A stretch of 64,000 nt of DNA from Bacteroidia bacterium (GCA_016787705.1 JAEUTP010000015.1:124001-188000); one strand, 5' to 3'. Positions 27,380-36,667 are shown, counted from the first letter of the stretch. The notes: generated by a model from the letters alone, not told the origin. Program-made: numbers and translations.

Positions 27380-28618
27380 ATGAAAAATGTAAAAGTAATT
27401 TTGGCTCTCTGCCTAAGCGGCTTTTTTGCAAACGCACAACTCTCTAACGGAGGGTTCGAAAGCTTTGTAACATTGCCAACCTGTCCATCAAGTTATGATA
27501 TTACTAAAGCAAGTAGTTGGAACGGTCTTCGAACGACTTACAGTGGTGCAAATTGTAACAATAGTGTTGTTGATGTTTTAGGCACGCCGTCAAATGTAGA
27601 TTATTTTAACCAATCCGCCGGAGGAACATCCTCTTGTCAAAACGGAACTCCTAGAACCGGCAATGGTTATGTCGTTTGCGAAGAAAGAGGTTTTGTTGGC
27701 AATTCACCTTTTAACGAATTGATTTTTCAATCTCTTTCAGGTTCATTATCTGCTGGAACGCAATATCAATTTAGATGTTACGTTAATCGTTTTACTTCAA
27801 CTGCCAGCCTCGCTTATTTTAACGTTTATCTCGTTAACCAAAGCGTTGGGTCTACAGCTTCAGCTATTATGAACGCAGTTAGGTCTCAGTCGGGCCTAGT
27901 TGGCCCATTGTCAGGAATACCGACCGGAACAGGTTGGAAAGTCTTTGAAAAAAAACTTACCGTTCCATCAACCGGAAATTATTATTTAGTTATCGGAGAC
28001 ATGTTTTTCTGTAACGATTTTAATAGCTCAACACTTTTTAGATGGGGAATTGATGATGTTGAGTTTGGTGTAGCTTGTGCTAACGCCGGTCCAAATAAGA
28101 ACAATTCACGAGCTGGTGGTTGCTGCGGGCCTTGCAATCCCTCTAGCGTTCAAATCGGTACTCCCGCACAGGCCGGTTATTCTTATAGCTGGCTTCCAAC
28201 AACTGCATTAAGCAACGCCGCTGTAGCCCAACCAAACGCCTCGCCGTGTAACTCTACCATTTACAGTTTAACCGCAAGCGGCCCAAATTGTGTTACAAGC
28301 ACATCCACAGTTTACGTTATTCCAATTCCGGGTCCAAGCTGTTGTAAACTTTCTGCAGTAACCGGTATAAAAGAAGAAGCCGAGGAAAAGGAAGCCTTCT
28401 TTTACCCTAATCCCGCTTCCGGACTTGTAAATATTAGCTTGTTGACCCCCCCTCAGGAAATAAAAATTATCGATCTGAATGGAAAAACCGTTTTTATAGA
28501 CCATAGAATTTCAACGCTTAATTATTCTATTGATATTTCGAAGTTTTCAAAGGGATTATACTTCTTAAATATAAAAACCGACCAGAAAACGGAAAGCCAT
28601 AAACTAATAATTAATTAG
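27380..28618 (+). CDS. Secreted protein with T9SS type A sorting domain
   Basis: 412 aa. A signal peptide ends FFANAQ (about 19). The mature N-terminal part (LSNGGFESFVTLPTCPSSYD...) resembles carbohydrate-binding or jelly-roll surface modules. A Cys-rich segment with GGCCGPCNP lies around residue 250. The C-terminus (about 335-412) is a type IX secretion signal: FFYPNPASGLVNI, then IKIIDLNGK, KGLYFLNIKT and the final LIIN. It should be exported across the outer membrane and anchored or released. Function is unknown. It is followed by a strong palindromic terminator. Confidence 0.85.
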   Translation: MKNVKVILALCLSGFFANAQLSNGGFESFVTLPTCPSSYDITKASSWNGLRTTYSGANCNNSVVDVLGTPSNVDYFNQSAGGTSSCQNGTPRTGNGYVVCEERGFVGNSPFNELIFQSLSGSLSAGTQYQFRCYVNRFTSTASLAYFNVYLVNQSVGSTASAIMNAVRSQSGLVGPLSGIPTGTGWKVFEKKLTVPSTGNYYLVIGDMFFCNDFNSSTLFRWGIDDVEFGVACANAGPNKNNSRAGGCCGPCNPSSVQIGTPAQAGYSYSWLPTTALSNAAVAQPNASPCNSTIYSLTASGPNCVTSTSTVYVIPIPGPSCCKLSAVTGIKEEAEEKEAFFYPNPASGLVNISLLTPPQEIKIIDLNGKTVFIDHRISTLNYSIDISKFSKGLYFLNIKTDQKTESHKLIIN

Positions 28619-28624
28619 TAACAC

Positions 28625-28668
28625 TAATTTAAAAAGGAGAAAAATTAATTTTTCTCCTTTTTAAATTA
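28625..28668. terminator. Perfect 44-bp palindrome, bidirectional terminator
   Basis: Two 22-nt arms, TAATTTAAAAAGG... and its exact reverse complement, meet at 28646/28647 with no spacer. They fold into a hairpin with a G/C-containing middle and a T run on either strand. It starts 6 bp after the T9SS gene stop. An even, uninterrupted palindrome this long is unusual for a terminator. Confidence 0.75.
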
Positions 28669-28706
28669 AAATATGTGAAAAAAAAGGCGATTTGATTTTT
28701 TTGAGT

Positions 28707-28714
28707 TACCTTTA
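28707..28714 (+). promoter_or_regulatory. -7-like element TACCTTTA, next to the start codon
   Basis: One mismatch to TAnnTTTG, ending 4 bp before the ATG at 28719. If used, the mRNA would be leaderless. Confidence 0.35.
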
Positions 28715-28718
28715 TTAG

Positions 28719-31514
28719 ATGAAGATTAGAATAATATTCTTTTTATTTTTGACTATTTTCTGCCTGCCAAGTTTTGCCACCCACAACCGTGCTGGTGAGA
28801 TTACCTATAAGCGCATAGCTCCGTTTACACAAACTATTCCTGGTGTTGGTACTTTTCCGGTTTATACTTATTCTATTACTGTAACAAAATACACCAATCA
28901 CGATTTTTCAAGTAGCTCTCAAATAGCTGACCGCTGTGTAGACACTGTATATTTTGGGGATGGCCAACGAGGAGAGGCGCAAAGAGTGAATGGAGGCACT
29001 ACGCTTTGCAACAATTGTAATAATTGCGGCGAAATACTGCTTAATACTCCTCCTTACATCGTAAAAAAAAACGTATACGTTATTGTTCATACTTATCCCG
29101 GTTCCGGCAGCTACGTAATTCGTTCTTTTGATCCAAACCGTAATGGCGGAGTAATAAACATTCCAAATTCTATTGATCAACCTTTTTACATTGAAACCCT
29201 TTTGATCATAAATAACTTTACAGGAGCCAATTCATCTCCGGAGTTTAAGTATGCACCTATAGATAGAGCCTGTATTGATAAATGTTTTTATCACAATCCA
29301 GGAGCCTATGATTCCGATGGAGATAGTTTAAGTTATGAGATCTCTACTTCCAGAGGAGAGAACGGACAAACGGTTCCGGGTTATACATTTCCTGATCCTG
29401 GTCCGGGTGGTATTTATGGTATAAATCCAGTTACAGGCCTTTTAACCTGGTGCAAACCACAGGCCTCTGGCGAGTACAACTTAGCATTTATAGTAAAGGA
29501 GTGGCGAAAGAATACCAGTGGTGTTTATATTTTAATAGGTTACGTTTTGCGCGATATGCAGGTAGTAGTTGGAACTTGCCCCAACAACGACCCTCCGTTT
29601 ATAACCCCTCCAATTGATACTTGTGTAATAGCGGGTGCCACAATTTCAAAAAATATTTATTTTGGCGATCCTAATATTCCAACGGCGCTCAATCCATTTA
29701 TAAATTCAGTTACATTGCAAGGAAACGGCGGCGCTTTTTCAGGCCCAATCCCGCCAGCAACCCTATCGAATACTCTTCTAACCATAACAAACTCTTCACC
29801 AACGAATACTGCCAACGCTGTTTTTACATGGAATACAAACTGTAGCCACATTCGTTTGCAGCCCTATCAAACTGTTTTTAAAGCCGAAGATAATGGACAG
29901 CCCGGCATCACACCGCTTATAAAACTCGTTAATTTTGCTACATATAATATTCGTGTGATTCCTCCTTCTGTGCAAAACGTTACCGCTGTACCAATGGGCT
30001 CTTCAATAAATATCAGCTGGTCATTATCGCTTTGTAATCCTACAAATAACCCAATAACATCATACAAAGTATATAGAAAAAATGATTGTAGCCCATTCAT
30101 TCCCGACCCTTGTGAAACAGGCGCTCCAACAAGTTCAGGCTTTTCGTTTATTGGGCAAACCACGCCAACCGTAAGCGCTTTTTTAGATAACAACGGAGGC
30201 AACGGCTTAACTGTTGGGCAGGACTATAGTTACCTGGTAATTGCAGTTTATAGAGACGGTTCGCAAAGTTATGGCAGCTCGCAGGTATGTGCAAAATTAA
30301 AACGAGATATACCCGTTTTGTTAAACGCAGATATACTTAGCACATCAACTACTACAGGTTCGGTTTTTGTACGTTGGGAAAAACCATTAACCAATACAGG
30401 AAATTTGGATACACTTGTATTTACAGGGCCTTACCAATTCAATTTAAAACACCGCCAGGGAGCATCCGGCACGTTTACAACTATTTTTAATTCAACGAGC
30501 CCCTACTTTTTAAACCTTGCCACTCAATATACCCACTCTGCTGTAAATACCGTTGATACACACGCAGAATACATTGTTGAATTCATTGCGGGAACAGTTA
30601 CCGTGGGTTCATCGCAGCGCGCAACCTCTATCTTTTTAACACCAACACCGGCAGACAGGCGCATTGATCTATCATGGGCAGCAACTACACCGTGGAATAA
30701 TTATAACTATACCATATACCGAAAAAACCCATCATCTGCAACGTTTTCTGTTATTGCAACAACATCGTTAACTACTTATTCAGATACCACTAATATTGTA
30801 AATAGCAACAGTACACGTAATTATGTTTATTGTTATAAGGTTTTAGGTGAAGGTCAGTATTCCGATCCGTCAATCACCAAACCGTTATTAAATAATTCAC
30901 AAGAGGTTTGCACAACAGCAAAAGATTTAACGCTTCCTTGTACACCAACTATATCCATTAATGCTGATTGTCCTACAGGTTTGGTTGAAGTAAGCTGGAC
31001 AAACGTAAAAGCTACTTGTAGCGACGACGTAATAAAATATTATTTGTTTTACAAACCTACTGTTGATGAGCCATATCAACAAATAAGTACATTGGCCCCT
31101 GCCACATCAACAACTTTTGTATATGATGGTTTAGATTTGATCTCAGGCTGTTATGCTATACAATCGGTTGATTCAAGTAACAATGTTAGTCCAATGAGCC
31201 CTGATTTTTGTATTGATAATTGCCCTGAATTTGAATTACCAAATATTGTTACTTTAAATGGTGATGGCGTGAATGATTTTTTCAAAGCCATTAAAGTACG
31301 CCAGATAAAAGAGATAGATCTTGTAATTTTTGACCGTTGGGGCAATTTGGTTTACAAAACAAAAGATCCATACTTTAAGTGGGATGGCACCAGTCTTCAA
31401 AGCAAGCAACAGGTTAGCGAAGGTACCTTCTTTTATATTTGTGATGTGTTTGAGCCGCGCTTAAAAGGTATCATTAAGCGAACGCTGAAAGGCTATATGC
31501 AGGTTGTAAAATAA
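28719..31514 (+). CDS. Large secreted adhesin-like protein with T9SS type B (CHU_C) C-terminus
   Basis: 931 aa. A signal peptide (ending SFAT, about 20) is followed by HNRAGEITYKRI, the start typical of large Bacteroidota gliding-associated surface proteins. The middle (about 410-810) holds fibronectin type III-like units, such as VTAVPMGSSINISWSLSL and DRRIDLSWAATTPW. The C-terminal about 90 residues are the CHU_C type B sorting module: NIVTLNGDGVNDFFKAI, DLVIFDRWGNLVYKT and GTFFYICDVF. It is probably a cell-surface or adhesive protein exported by type IX secretion. A Cys-rich patch (CNNCNNCGE) lies near residue 100. Confidence 0.88.
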   Translation: MKIRIIFFLFLTIFCLPSFATHNRAGEITYKRIAPFTQTIPGVGTFPVYTYSITVTKYTNHDFSSSSQIADRCVDTVYFGDGQRGEAQRVNGGTTLCNNCNNCGEILLNTPPYIVKKNVYVIVHTYPGSGSYVIRSFDPNRNGGVINIPNSIDQPFYIETLLIINNFTGANSSPEFKYAPIDRACIDKCFYHNPGAYDSDGDSLSYEISTSRGENGQTVPGYTFPDPGPGGIYGINPVTGLLTWCKPQASGEYNLAFIVKEWRKNTSGVYILIGYVLRDMQVVVGTCPNNDPPFITPPIDTCVIAGATISKNIYFGDPNIPTALNPFINSVTLQGNGGAFSGPIPPATLSNTLLTITNSSPTNTANAVFTWNTNCSHIRLQPYQTVFKAEDNGQPGITPLIKLVNFATYNIRVIPPSVQNVTAVPMGSSINISWSLSLCNPTNNPITSYKVYRKNDCSPFIPDPCETGAPTSSGFSFIGQTTPTVSAFLDNNGGNGLTVGQDYSYLVIAVYRDGSQSYGSSQVCAKLKRDIPVLLNADILSTSTTTGSVFVRWEKPLTNTGNLDTLVFTGPYQFNLKHRQGASGTFTTIFNSTSPYFLNLATQYTHSAVNTVDTHAEYIVEFIAGTVTVGSSQRATSIFLTPTPADRRIDLSWAATTPWNNYNYTIYRKNPSSATFSVIATTSLTTYSDTTNIVNSNSTRNYVYCYKVLGEGQYSDPSITKPLLNNSQEVCTTAKDLTLPCTPTISINADCPTGLVEVSWTNVKATCSDDVIKYYLFYKPTVDEPYQQISTLAPATSTTFVYDGLDLISGCYAIQSVDSSNNVSPMSPDFCIDNCPEFELPNIVTLNGDGVNDFFKAIKVRQIKEIDLVIFDRWGNLVYKTKDPYFKWDGTSLQSKQQVSEGTFFYICDVFEPRLKGIIKRTLKGYMQVVK

Positions 31515-31521
31515 TTCTGAT

Positions 31522-31529
31522 TACCTTTG
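31522..31529 (+). promoter_or_regulatory. -7 element TACCTTTG before the RsmB-like gene
   Basis: Exact TAnnTTTG match ending 12 bp before the ATG at 31542, implying a leader of about 5 nt. Confidence 0.45.
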
Positions 31530-31541
31530 CTTCAATAAATT

Positions 31542-32732
31542 ATGAAGCTCTATAAAAACCTTGTTAATTCAGTTGCAGAAACCCTTCAGGAAATTTTTGT
31601 AAAGAACCGTTACGCCGATAAAGCTATTGAAAGAATGTTTAAGGCGCATCCGCAATGGGGCAGCAGAGACAGGCGTTTTGTAGCCGAAGCCGTTTACGAT
31701 ATTGTAAGAAACTTTAGATTGTATGCTGAACTTGCACAATCACAAAAGAATTTTTGGTTCATCACTGCAGTTTGGTTGGTAATAAAAGAAATTGAATTTC
31801 CTGATTGGCCCGAGTTTAAAGATCTTGATAGAGAAGCAATAAAAAAACATAAAGAGCATTTAAAGAACAATTTGCCCGTTTACGAATCGTACCCCGATTG
31901 GCTTTGGCTATTGGGCGTTGCAGAGCTTGGTGAGGATGCATGGAAAAAAGAAGCTTTGGCAATGAATGGGCAGGCAGCTGTTGTTTTGCGTGTAAATACT
32001 TTAAAAACATCGGCAAAAAAATTAATAGAAGAGTTTACAAAACAAAACATTGCACTAAAAGAAGTTGAAGGTATTGATACCGCTTTGCAATTAGTAAAAC
32101 GCGAAAATGTTTTTCAGAATAAATTTTTTAAAGAAGGTTGGTTCGAAGTTCAGGATGCCGGCTCACAAGAAATAAGCACGTTTCTTGATCCAAAGCCAAA
32201 TCACTTTGTTATTGACGCTTGCGCCGGCGCCGGTGGAAAAAGTTTGCATATTGCTGCTTTAATGAATAATAAAGGTAAACTTATTAGTATGGATGTTGAA
32301 GGCTTTAAATTGGAAGAACTAAAAAAACGCGCCAAACGCGCCGGTGTTTTTAATGTAGAAACCCGCGTAATAGAAGATGGCAAAACGATAAAACGCTTGG
32401 AAGGAAAAGCCGATAAAGTATTGTTGGATGTGCCCTGCAGTGGCTTAGGCGTTATAAAAAGAAATCCCGACGCTAAATGGAAATTGAACACAGAGGTAAT
32501 TGAGCGTACAATAAAGCTGCAACAAAAAATTATTTCAGAATATTCAATAATGGTAAAACCCGGCGGCGATTTAGTGTACAGCACCTGTAGCATTTTACCT
32601 TCAGAAAACAAAAAACAGGTAGATCTGTTTTTATCAAATAATATTAATTTTGAATTTGTAAAAGACCGTACTATCCTTCCCAGCCAAGGCTTTGATGGTT
32701 TTTATATGGCGCTTTTAAATAGAAAATCTTAA
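31542..32732 (+). CDS. RsmB/NOP-family RNA m5C methyltransferase
   Basis: 396 aa. The Rossmann methyltransferase core has SAM-binding DACAGAGGKSLHIA (motif I), then MDVEGFKLEEL. The two catalytic cysteines of the NOP/RsmB family are in LDVPCSGLG (motif IV) and YSTCSILPSEN (motif VI). The N-terminal about 150 residues are helical and NusB-like. The likely reaction is 5-methylation of a cytosine in rRNA or tRNA; the exact target cannot be decided from sequence. Confidence 0.92.
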   Translation: MKLYKNLVNSVAETLQEIFVKNRYADKAIERMFKAHPQWGSRDRRFVAEAVYDIVRNFRLYAELAQSQKNFWFITAVWLVIKEIEFPDWPEFKDLDREAIKKHKEHLKNNLPVYESYPDWLWLLGVAELGEDAWKKEALAMNGQAAVVLRVNTLKTSAKKLIEEFTKQNIALKEVEGIDTALQLVKRENVFQNKFFKEGWFEVQDAGSQEISTFLDPKPNHFVIDACAGAGGKSLHIAALMNNKGKLISMDVEGFKLEELKKRAKRAGVFNVETRVIEDGKTIKRLEGKADKVLLDVPCSGLGVIKRNPDAKWKLNTEVIERTIKLQQKIISEYSIMVKPGGDLVYSTCSILPSENKKQVDLFLSNNINFEFVKDRTILPSQGFDGFYMALLNRKS

Positions 32733-32752
32733 CGCTATTTGATTCAATTCTT

Positions 32753-32785
32753 TTTGCAGGCACTTTTATTAATTTATTACCTTTG
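32753..32785 (+). promoter_or_regulatory. Promoter TTTG-N21-TACCTTTG
   Basis: A -33 TTTG (32753-32756) and an exact -7 TACCTTTG (32778-32785) are separated by 21 bp. The -7 element ends 12 bp before the TTG start at 32798. Confidence 0.55.
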
Positions 32786-32797
32786 GTATGAATTTTA

Positions 32798-33214
32798 TTG
32801 ACCTTAACCGAAAAATATTTGATACTCGAAACGCATCGCGGCAGGGCTTCTGTTACAGAGCATTGGGATAATGGAATTATTTTTATAAAGCTCGATGACA
32901 ATTCGGAAGTAACACTGGCAGACGCTAAACACCACCATGAATTTTTAAAGTCTAAATTTGACGGAAAAAATAAAATGCGTGTATTAACCGAATCGGGTCG
33001 TTATACAAGTATTACGAAGGAAGCAAGAGAGTTTTCCACCATGCCCGACACTAATAAAATGACATTGGCAAGTGCGGTAATTATAAAATCATTAGCGCAC
33101 CGCATAGTTATAAATTTTATTATCAGCTTTGCAAGACAACAAAACATGCACATGCGTATGTTCGATAATAAAGAAAAAGCAATTGAATGGCTACTTGCAT
33201 TAGAAAACAAATAA
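32798..33214 (+). CDS. Small STAS/SpoIIAA-like (DUF7793-type) protein, TTG start
   Basis: 138 aa. An in-frame stop at 32789-32791 leaves TTG 32798 as the most reasonable start. The nearby ATG at 32788 is in a different, short frame. The protein is soluble, with ETHRGRASVTEHWDNGIIFIKL, VTLADAKHHHEFL, RVLTESGRY and the closing MFDNKEKAIEWLLALE. It is a paralogue of 23205-23588 and of unknown function. The rhodanese gene begins 7 bp later. Confidence 0.72.
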   Translation: MTLTEKYLILETHRGRASVTEHWDNGIIFIKLDDNSEVTLADAKHHHEFLKSKFDGKNKMRVLTESGRYTSITKEAREFSTMPDTNKMTLASAVIIKSLAHRIVINFIISFARQQNMHMRMFDNKEKAIEWLLALENK

Positions 33215-33221
33215 TCAAAAT

Positions 33222-33602
33222 ATGAAAACAATTATTACGCTTATTGCCCTAATTTTCTCCTTGCCTGTGTTTTCTCAAAAAACTAAAAATGTTGATGCAA
33301 CAGAATTCAAAAAGCTGGTGGATGAAAAAAGGTATGCGCTGATAGATCTGCGTACAAATGATGAGATCAAAAGTAAAGGATCTATAAAAGGCGCTACGCA
33401 AATAGATTTTTTAGATAAAAACGCAGAAGCGAACATCGAAAAATTAGACAAGAATAAAACTTACCTTATTTATTGTGCCGGTGGCGGGCGAAGCGCTGAT
33501 TGCGCCGAATTCATGCAAAAACAAGGCTTTAAAGAGGTAATTAATCTCGAAAAAGGGTTTAGCGATTGGAAGAATAAAGGGTACGAAATAGAAAAAAAAT
33601 AG
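33222..33602 (+). CDS. Exported rhodanese-like domain protein
   Basis: 126 aa. A signal peptide ends LPVFSQ (about 19), placing it in the periplasm. A single rhodanese domain follows: YALIDLRTNDEIKSKGSIKGA, then the active-site loop YCAGGGRSADCAEFM with the catalytic cysteine, and GFSDWKNKGYEI at the end. It could transfer sulfane sulfur or act as a thiol carrier, but the specific acceptor is unknown. Confidence 0.9.
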   Translation: MKTIITLIALIFSLPVFSQKTKNVDATEFKKLVDEKRYALIDLRTNDEIKSKGSIKGATQIDFLDKNAEANIEKLDKNKTYLIYCAGGGRSADCAEFMQKQGFKEVINLEKGFSDWKNKGYEIEKK

Positions 33603-33609
33603 CAGGTTT

Positions 33610-33617
33610 TATATTTG
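33610..33617 (+). promoter_or_regulatory. TATATTTG element overlapping a TTG start
   Basis: An exact TAnnTTTG match whose last three bases are the TTG start proposed for the membrane protein at 33615. Either translation comes from upstream readthrough, or this -7 match is fortuitous. Confidence 0.25.
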
Positions 33618-35213
33618 GAGTTTTTAAAAAAATACAAACCCTTCTTGTTATTACTCATTCTTTTACTTTTAGTTGAACTATTTATCAATCCAATTGGTGA
33701 TTTTGCGTTGAATGACGATTGGGCCTACGGAAAATCTGTTTATCATTTTAATAAGTACAACGAATTTGTAATTGGTTTATGGCCAGCCATGAGCCTTTAC
33801 TCACACGCGCTGTTAGGCCTTGTGTTTGTAAAGCTTTTTGGTTTCTCATTTACCGTTTTGCGTTTTGCAAACATGTTTCTTTGTATAGTGACTTTGTTTC
33901 ATTTATATAAATTCTTTTGTAAAAAAAACACTGCCACTATTTCTGCACTTGTTTGTGCTTTTATTGTTTTTAACCCTTTTTACATGAATATTTTTAATTC
34001 ATTTATGACGGACCTTACTTTCTTTAACTTCTCTTTCCTTGCATTTTATTACCTTAATGAATATACCATAACAAAAAAGTGGTGGCAACTATTTTTAGTT
34101 TTTTCGTTTGCGGTGTTGGCCACATTAACAAGGCAATTGGGTCTTGCATTATTTTTAGCCTATGTATTAGTTGAAATAATTAAAAATTATAAAACACCAA
34201 AACAATGGTTAATACCATTATTTTTACTTGCTGGTGGACTTGGCGTTCTTTATTTATTTGAACTTTTTGAATCCTCTAGATTTAGATGGGACTGGAGCTA
34301 TCAGGGGGTATTTTTATCGCCAACAAAAATCCCTTTAGGTGTTGATGCTATTCCGAGAATGTACCATAAAACATTTTTTATTATTAAAAACAGCGGCTTA
34401 TGGTTATTGCTGATTTTTGTTTTAACGCAGCCTGTGTTTTTTGAAAGGCTCAAAAAATCACAAAAACTCATACTCTTCATTTTTCCATGTCTTTTTATTA
34501 TTTATTTAAGTAGTCATTTAAACGAACACTACCTCGGCGATGTTTTTATTGATCTTGGTGTTGGCATTGAATCAACTGTTGATATGTTGATGATCTATGC
34601 AACGGACCTTCATTCTACTAATGCATTTTTTTATACTCTGTTGCTTTTTCTTTTTTTCGCAGGTTATTTTTTATTAGCTCTTTTTGTTGGATCCTCACCG
34701 TGGGCAAGAATAAAAGAGCTTACTGTTTCACAGCTTTTTATTATAACTATCATTTGCCTTTACTTAATTTTAATAGGCATTGCCGATTCTTCGTTCGACA
34801 GGTATTGCATCTTTTTTGGCCTTTTTGTTATAGTTTATGTGATGAGCAATACAATTGTTTACTCAAACCTATCGCTCAATTTATCTGTTATCGTTTTTAT
34901 TGTGATATTTAGTTTTTCGGTATTTGCCACCAAAGATTACTTAACAGCAGCAAGATTAAAAAAGCAAATCCTAAATGAATTAGCAGTTAACGATAAAATA
35001 ATACCCGAACGCGTAAACGCAGGATTTGAATACCAGCTATGGGATAGAAGCGACAACCAGGTTAACTGGATAAACTGGGATCATTTAAGTGATAAGATCT
35101 GTTTAATTACCCGGAGACCTGTAAACGAATACAATATATTTAAAACGTATACGTATCAAAGGTTTGTGCCTTTTAAAACAGATACTTTTTTTGTACTCAA
35201 AAAAATAAGATGA
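33615..35213 (+). CDS. GT-C-type (ArnT/PMT-like) membrane glycosyltransferase, putative
   Basis: 532 aa with about eleven hydrophobic helices. After helix 1 comes ALNDDWAYGKSVYHF, an acidic pair in the first external loop as in GT-C transferases of the PMT/ArnT type. Later come LATLTRQLGLALFLAYV and a short soluble tail. Such enzymes move sugars from polyprenyl carriers to lipid or protein. The start is uncertain: TTG at 33615, 12 bp after the rhodanese stop, gives MEFLKKYKPFLLLL; no ATG exists before helix 2. The next gene follows after 1 bp, so it heads an operon with the hydrolase and cysQ. Confidence 0.72.
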   Translation: MEFLKKYKPFLLLLILLLLVELFINPIGDFALNDDWAYGKSVYHFNKYNEFVIGLWPAMSLYSHALLGLVFVKLFGFSFTVLRFANMFLCIVTLFHLYKFFCKKNTATISALVCAFIVFNPFYMNIFNSFMTDLTFFNFSFLAFYYLNEYTITKKWWQLFLVFSFAVLATLTRQLGLALFLAYVLVEIIKNYKTPKQWLIPLFLLAGGLGVLYLFELFESSRFRWDWSYQGVFLSPTKIPLGVDAIPRMYHKTFFIIKNSGLWLLLIFVLTQPVFFERLKKSQKLILFIFPCLFIIYLSSHLNEHYLGDVFIDLGVGIESTVDMLMIYATDLHSTNAFFYTLLLFLFFAGYFLLALFVGSSPWARIKELTVSQLFIITIICLYLILIGIADSSFDRYCIFFGLFVIVYVMSNTIVYSNLSLNLSVIVFIVIFSFSVFATKDYLTAARLKKQILNELAVNDKIIPERVNAGFEYQLWDRSDNQVNWINWDHLSDKICLITRRPVNEYNIFKTYTYQRFVPFKTDTFFVLKKIR

Positions 35214-35214
35214 G

Positions 35215-35859
35215 TTGGAGATAATTTATGCTATACCGGGTTTAGGAACAACAAAGGAGTTATACCGATACATCTCTGTTCCAAATTACGAGATTAAAGT
35301 ATTGGATTGGCCGGAACCAAAAGCAAATTATACTTTAAAAGACTATGCCGAAAAATTTTTAGTGCAAATTGACATTACAGGCCCTGTAAACCTTATGGGC
35401 GTATCTTTTGGCGGTATGCTGTGTTCTGAGTTAGCAGAACAGATCAAAACAAAAAAGGTGATCTTAATTTCATCCTGTAAAGATGTTTCAGAATTCCCTT
35501 TTTTACTTAAAGCATTAAGGATAATTCCATTTCATAAATTGGTGTCTGATAAATTGGTCAGGTTTTTAGCCGGTACAAAAAGAAGATTTTTAGGCTTTGA
35601 AAGATCATTTGACAAAATATTTTTTGAAATGATACAACAAATGCCTCCCGGTTATTTTTCAAACGCTATTAACTACATAATTAATTGGGATAAAAAAGAG
35701 AGCAAAATGGAGTTTATACGCATTCATGGCACTTCCGATAAATTACTGCCCAATAAAAACAAAAGCTATCACTTAGTTAAAGGAGGATCACACGCCATGA
35801 TTTTAAACAAAGCAAGCGAAATTAATGTTATATTGAACAAAGAACTAAATGGATTATAA
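35215..35859 (+). CDS. Alpha/beta-hydrolase, cytoplasmic, TTG start
   Basis: 214 aa. The start is TTG at 35215, one base after the preceding stop. The overlapping ATG at 35210 dead-ends after four codons. The fold is compact: IYAIPGLGTTKELY (oxyanion region), nucleophile elbow MGVSFGGMLCSE (serine), IHGTSDKLLP (acid) and GGSHAMIL (histidine). The substrate is unknown. Its 3' end overlaps cysQ by 11 bp, so the pair is translationally coupled. Confidence 0.82.
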   Translation: MEIIYAIPGLGTTKELYRYISVPNYEIKVLDWPEPKANYTLKDYAEKFLVQIDITGPVNLMGVSFGGMLCSELAEQIKTKKVILISSCKDVSEFPFLLKALRIIPFHKLVSDKLVRFLAGTKRRFLGFERSFDKIFFEMIQQMPPGYFSNAINYIINWDKKESKMEFIRIHGTSDKLLPNKNKSYHLVKGGSHAMILNKASEINVILNKELNGL

Positions 35860-36667
35860 AACACTTTTAAAATTAGCAATTACAGCTTCAATAAAAGCGG
35901 GAGACGAGATCTTAAACGTCTATAATACCGATTTTTTCGTTCAGACAAAAAGTGATCATACTCCGGTAACGCTTGCCGATAAAAGAGCGAGCGATTCAAT
36001 CATTAAAACACTTGCTTCTGCAAACATCCCGGTTATAAGCGAAGAGGAAGATATTCTGGCGTATGACATCCGTAAAACATGGACTCATGTTTGGCTCGTT
36101 GATCCTTTAGATGGAACAAAAGAATTTGTAAAACGAAATGGAGAATTTACAGTTAACATTGCATTGGTAGAAAACGGTACACCCGTTATTGGCGTTATTT
36201 ATTCGCCGGTTAGCAAAGAAATTTATTTTGCCTCTAAAAACAACGGAAGCTTTAAAGTTCTGCAGCACGATGTTATTGAACAAATAAATAAAAAGGAAAA
36301 ACAGTTAATAGATAATTTAATTTTGGTTGCAAAAAAATTACCATTACAAAAACTTCCGCAAAAGTATACGGTTGTTGCAAGCCGTTCGCACCTTAGTAAA
36401 GAGATCAATCAACATATTAATAAACTAAAAAGTATTTACGGTGATGTAGATACTATTAATGTTGGCAGCAGCATAAAGCAGTGCTGGGTTGCAGAAGGAA
36501 AAGCGCATGAATATTTGCGTTTAGGAACTACCATGGAATGGGATACCGCAGCAGGGCAATGTATATTGGAGCAGGCAGGATGCAGCTTAGTTGATCTCGA
36601 AACTAATTTGCCAATGCGCTACAATAAAGAAAACTTGAAGAACAATTTTTTTATTGCGAAGCATTAG
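35849..36667 (+). CDS. cysQ: 3'(2'),5'-bisphosphate nucleotidase CysQ
   Basis: 272 aa. The inositol-monophosphatase fold has all metal-binding motifs: ISEEEDI, WLVDPLDGTKEFVKR and EWDTAAGQCILEQAG. It removes the 3'-phosphate of PAP/PAPS formed in sulfate assimilation, releasing AMP. No sulfate-assimilation genes are adjacent. It overlaps the hydrolase gene and is followed by a repeat-rich noncoding stretch. Confidence 0.93.
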   Translation: MDYKTLLKLAITASIKAGDEILNVYNTDFFVQTKSDHTPVTLADKRASDSIIKTLASANIPVISEEEDILAYDIRKTWTHVWLVDPLDGTKEFVKRNGEFTVNIALVENGTPVIGVIYSPVSKEIYFASKNNGSFKVLQHDVIEQINKKEKQLIDNLILVAKKLPLQKLPQKYTVVASRSHLSKEINQHINKLKSIYGDVDTINVGSSIKQCWVAEGKAHEYLRLGTTMEWDTAAGQCILEQAGCSLVDLETNLPMRYNKENLKNNFFIAKH

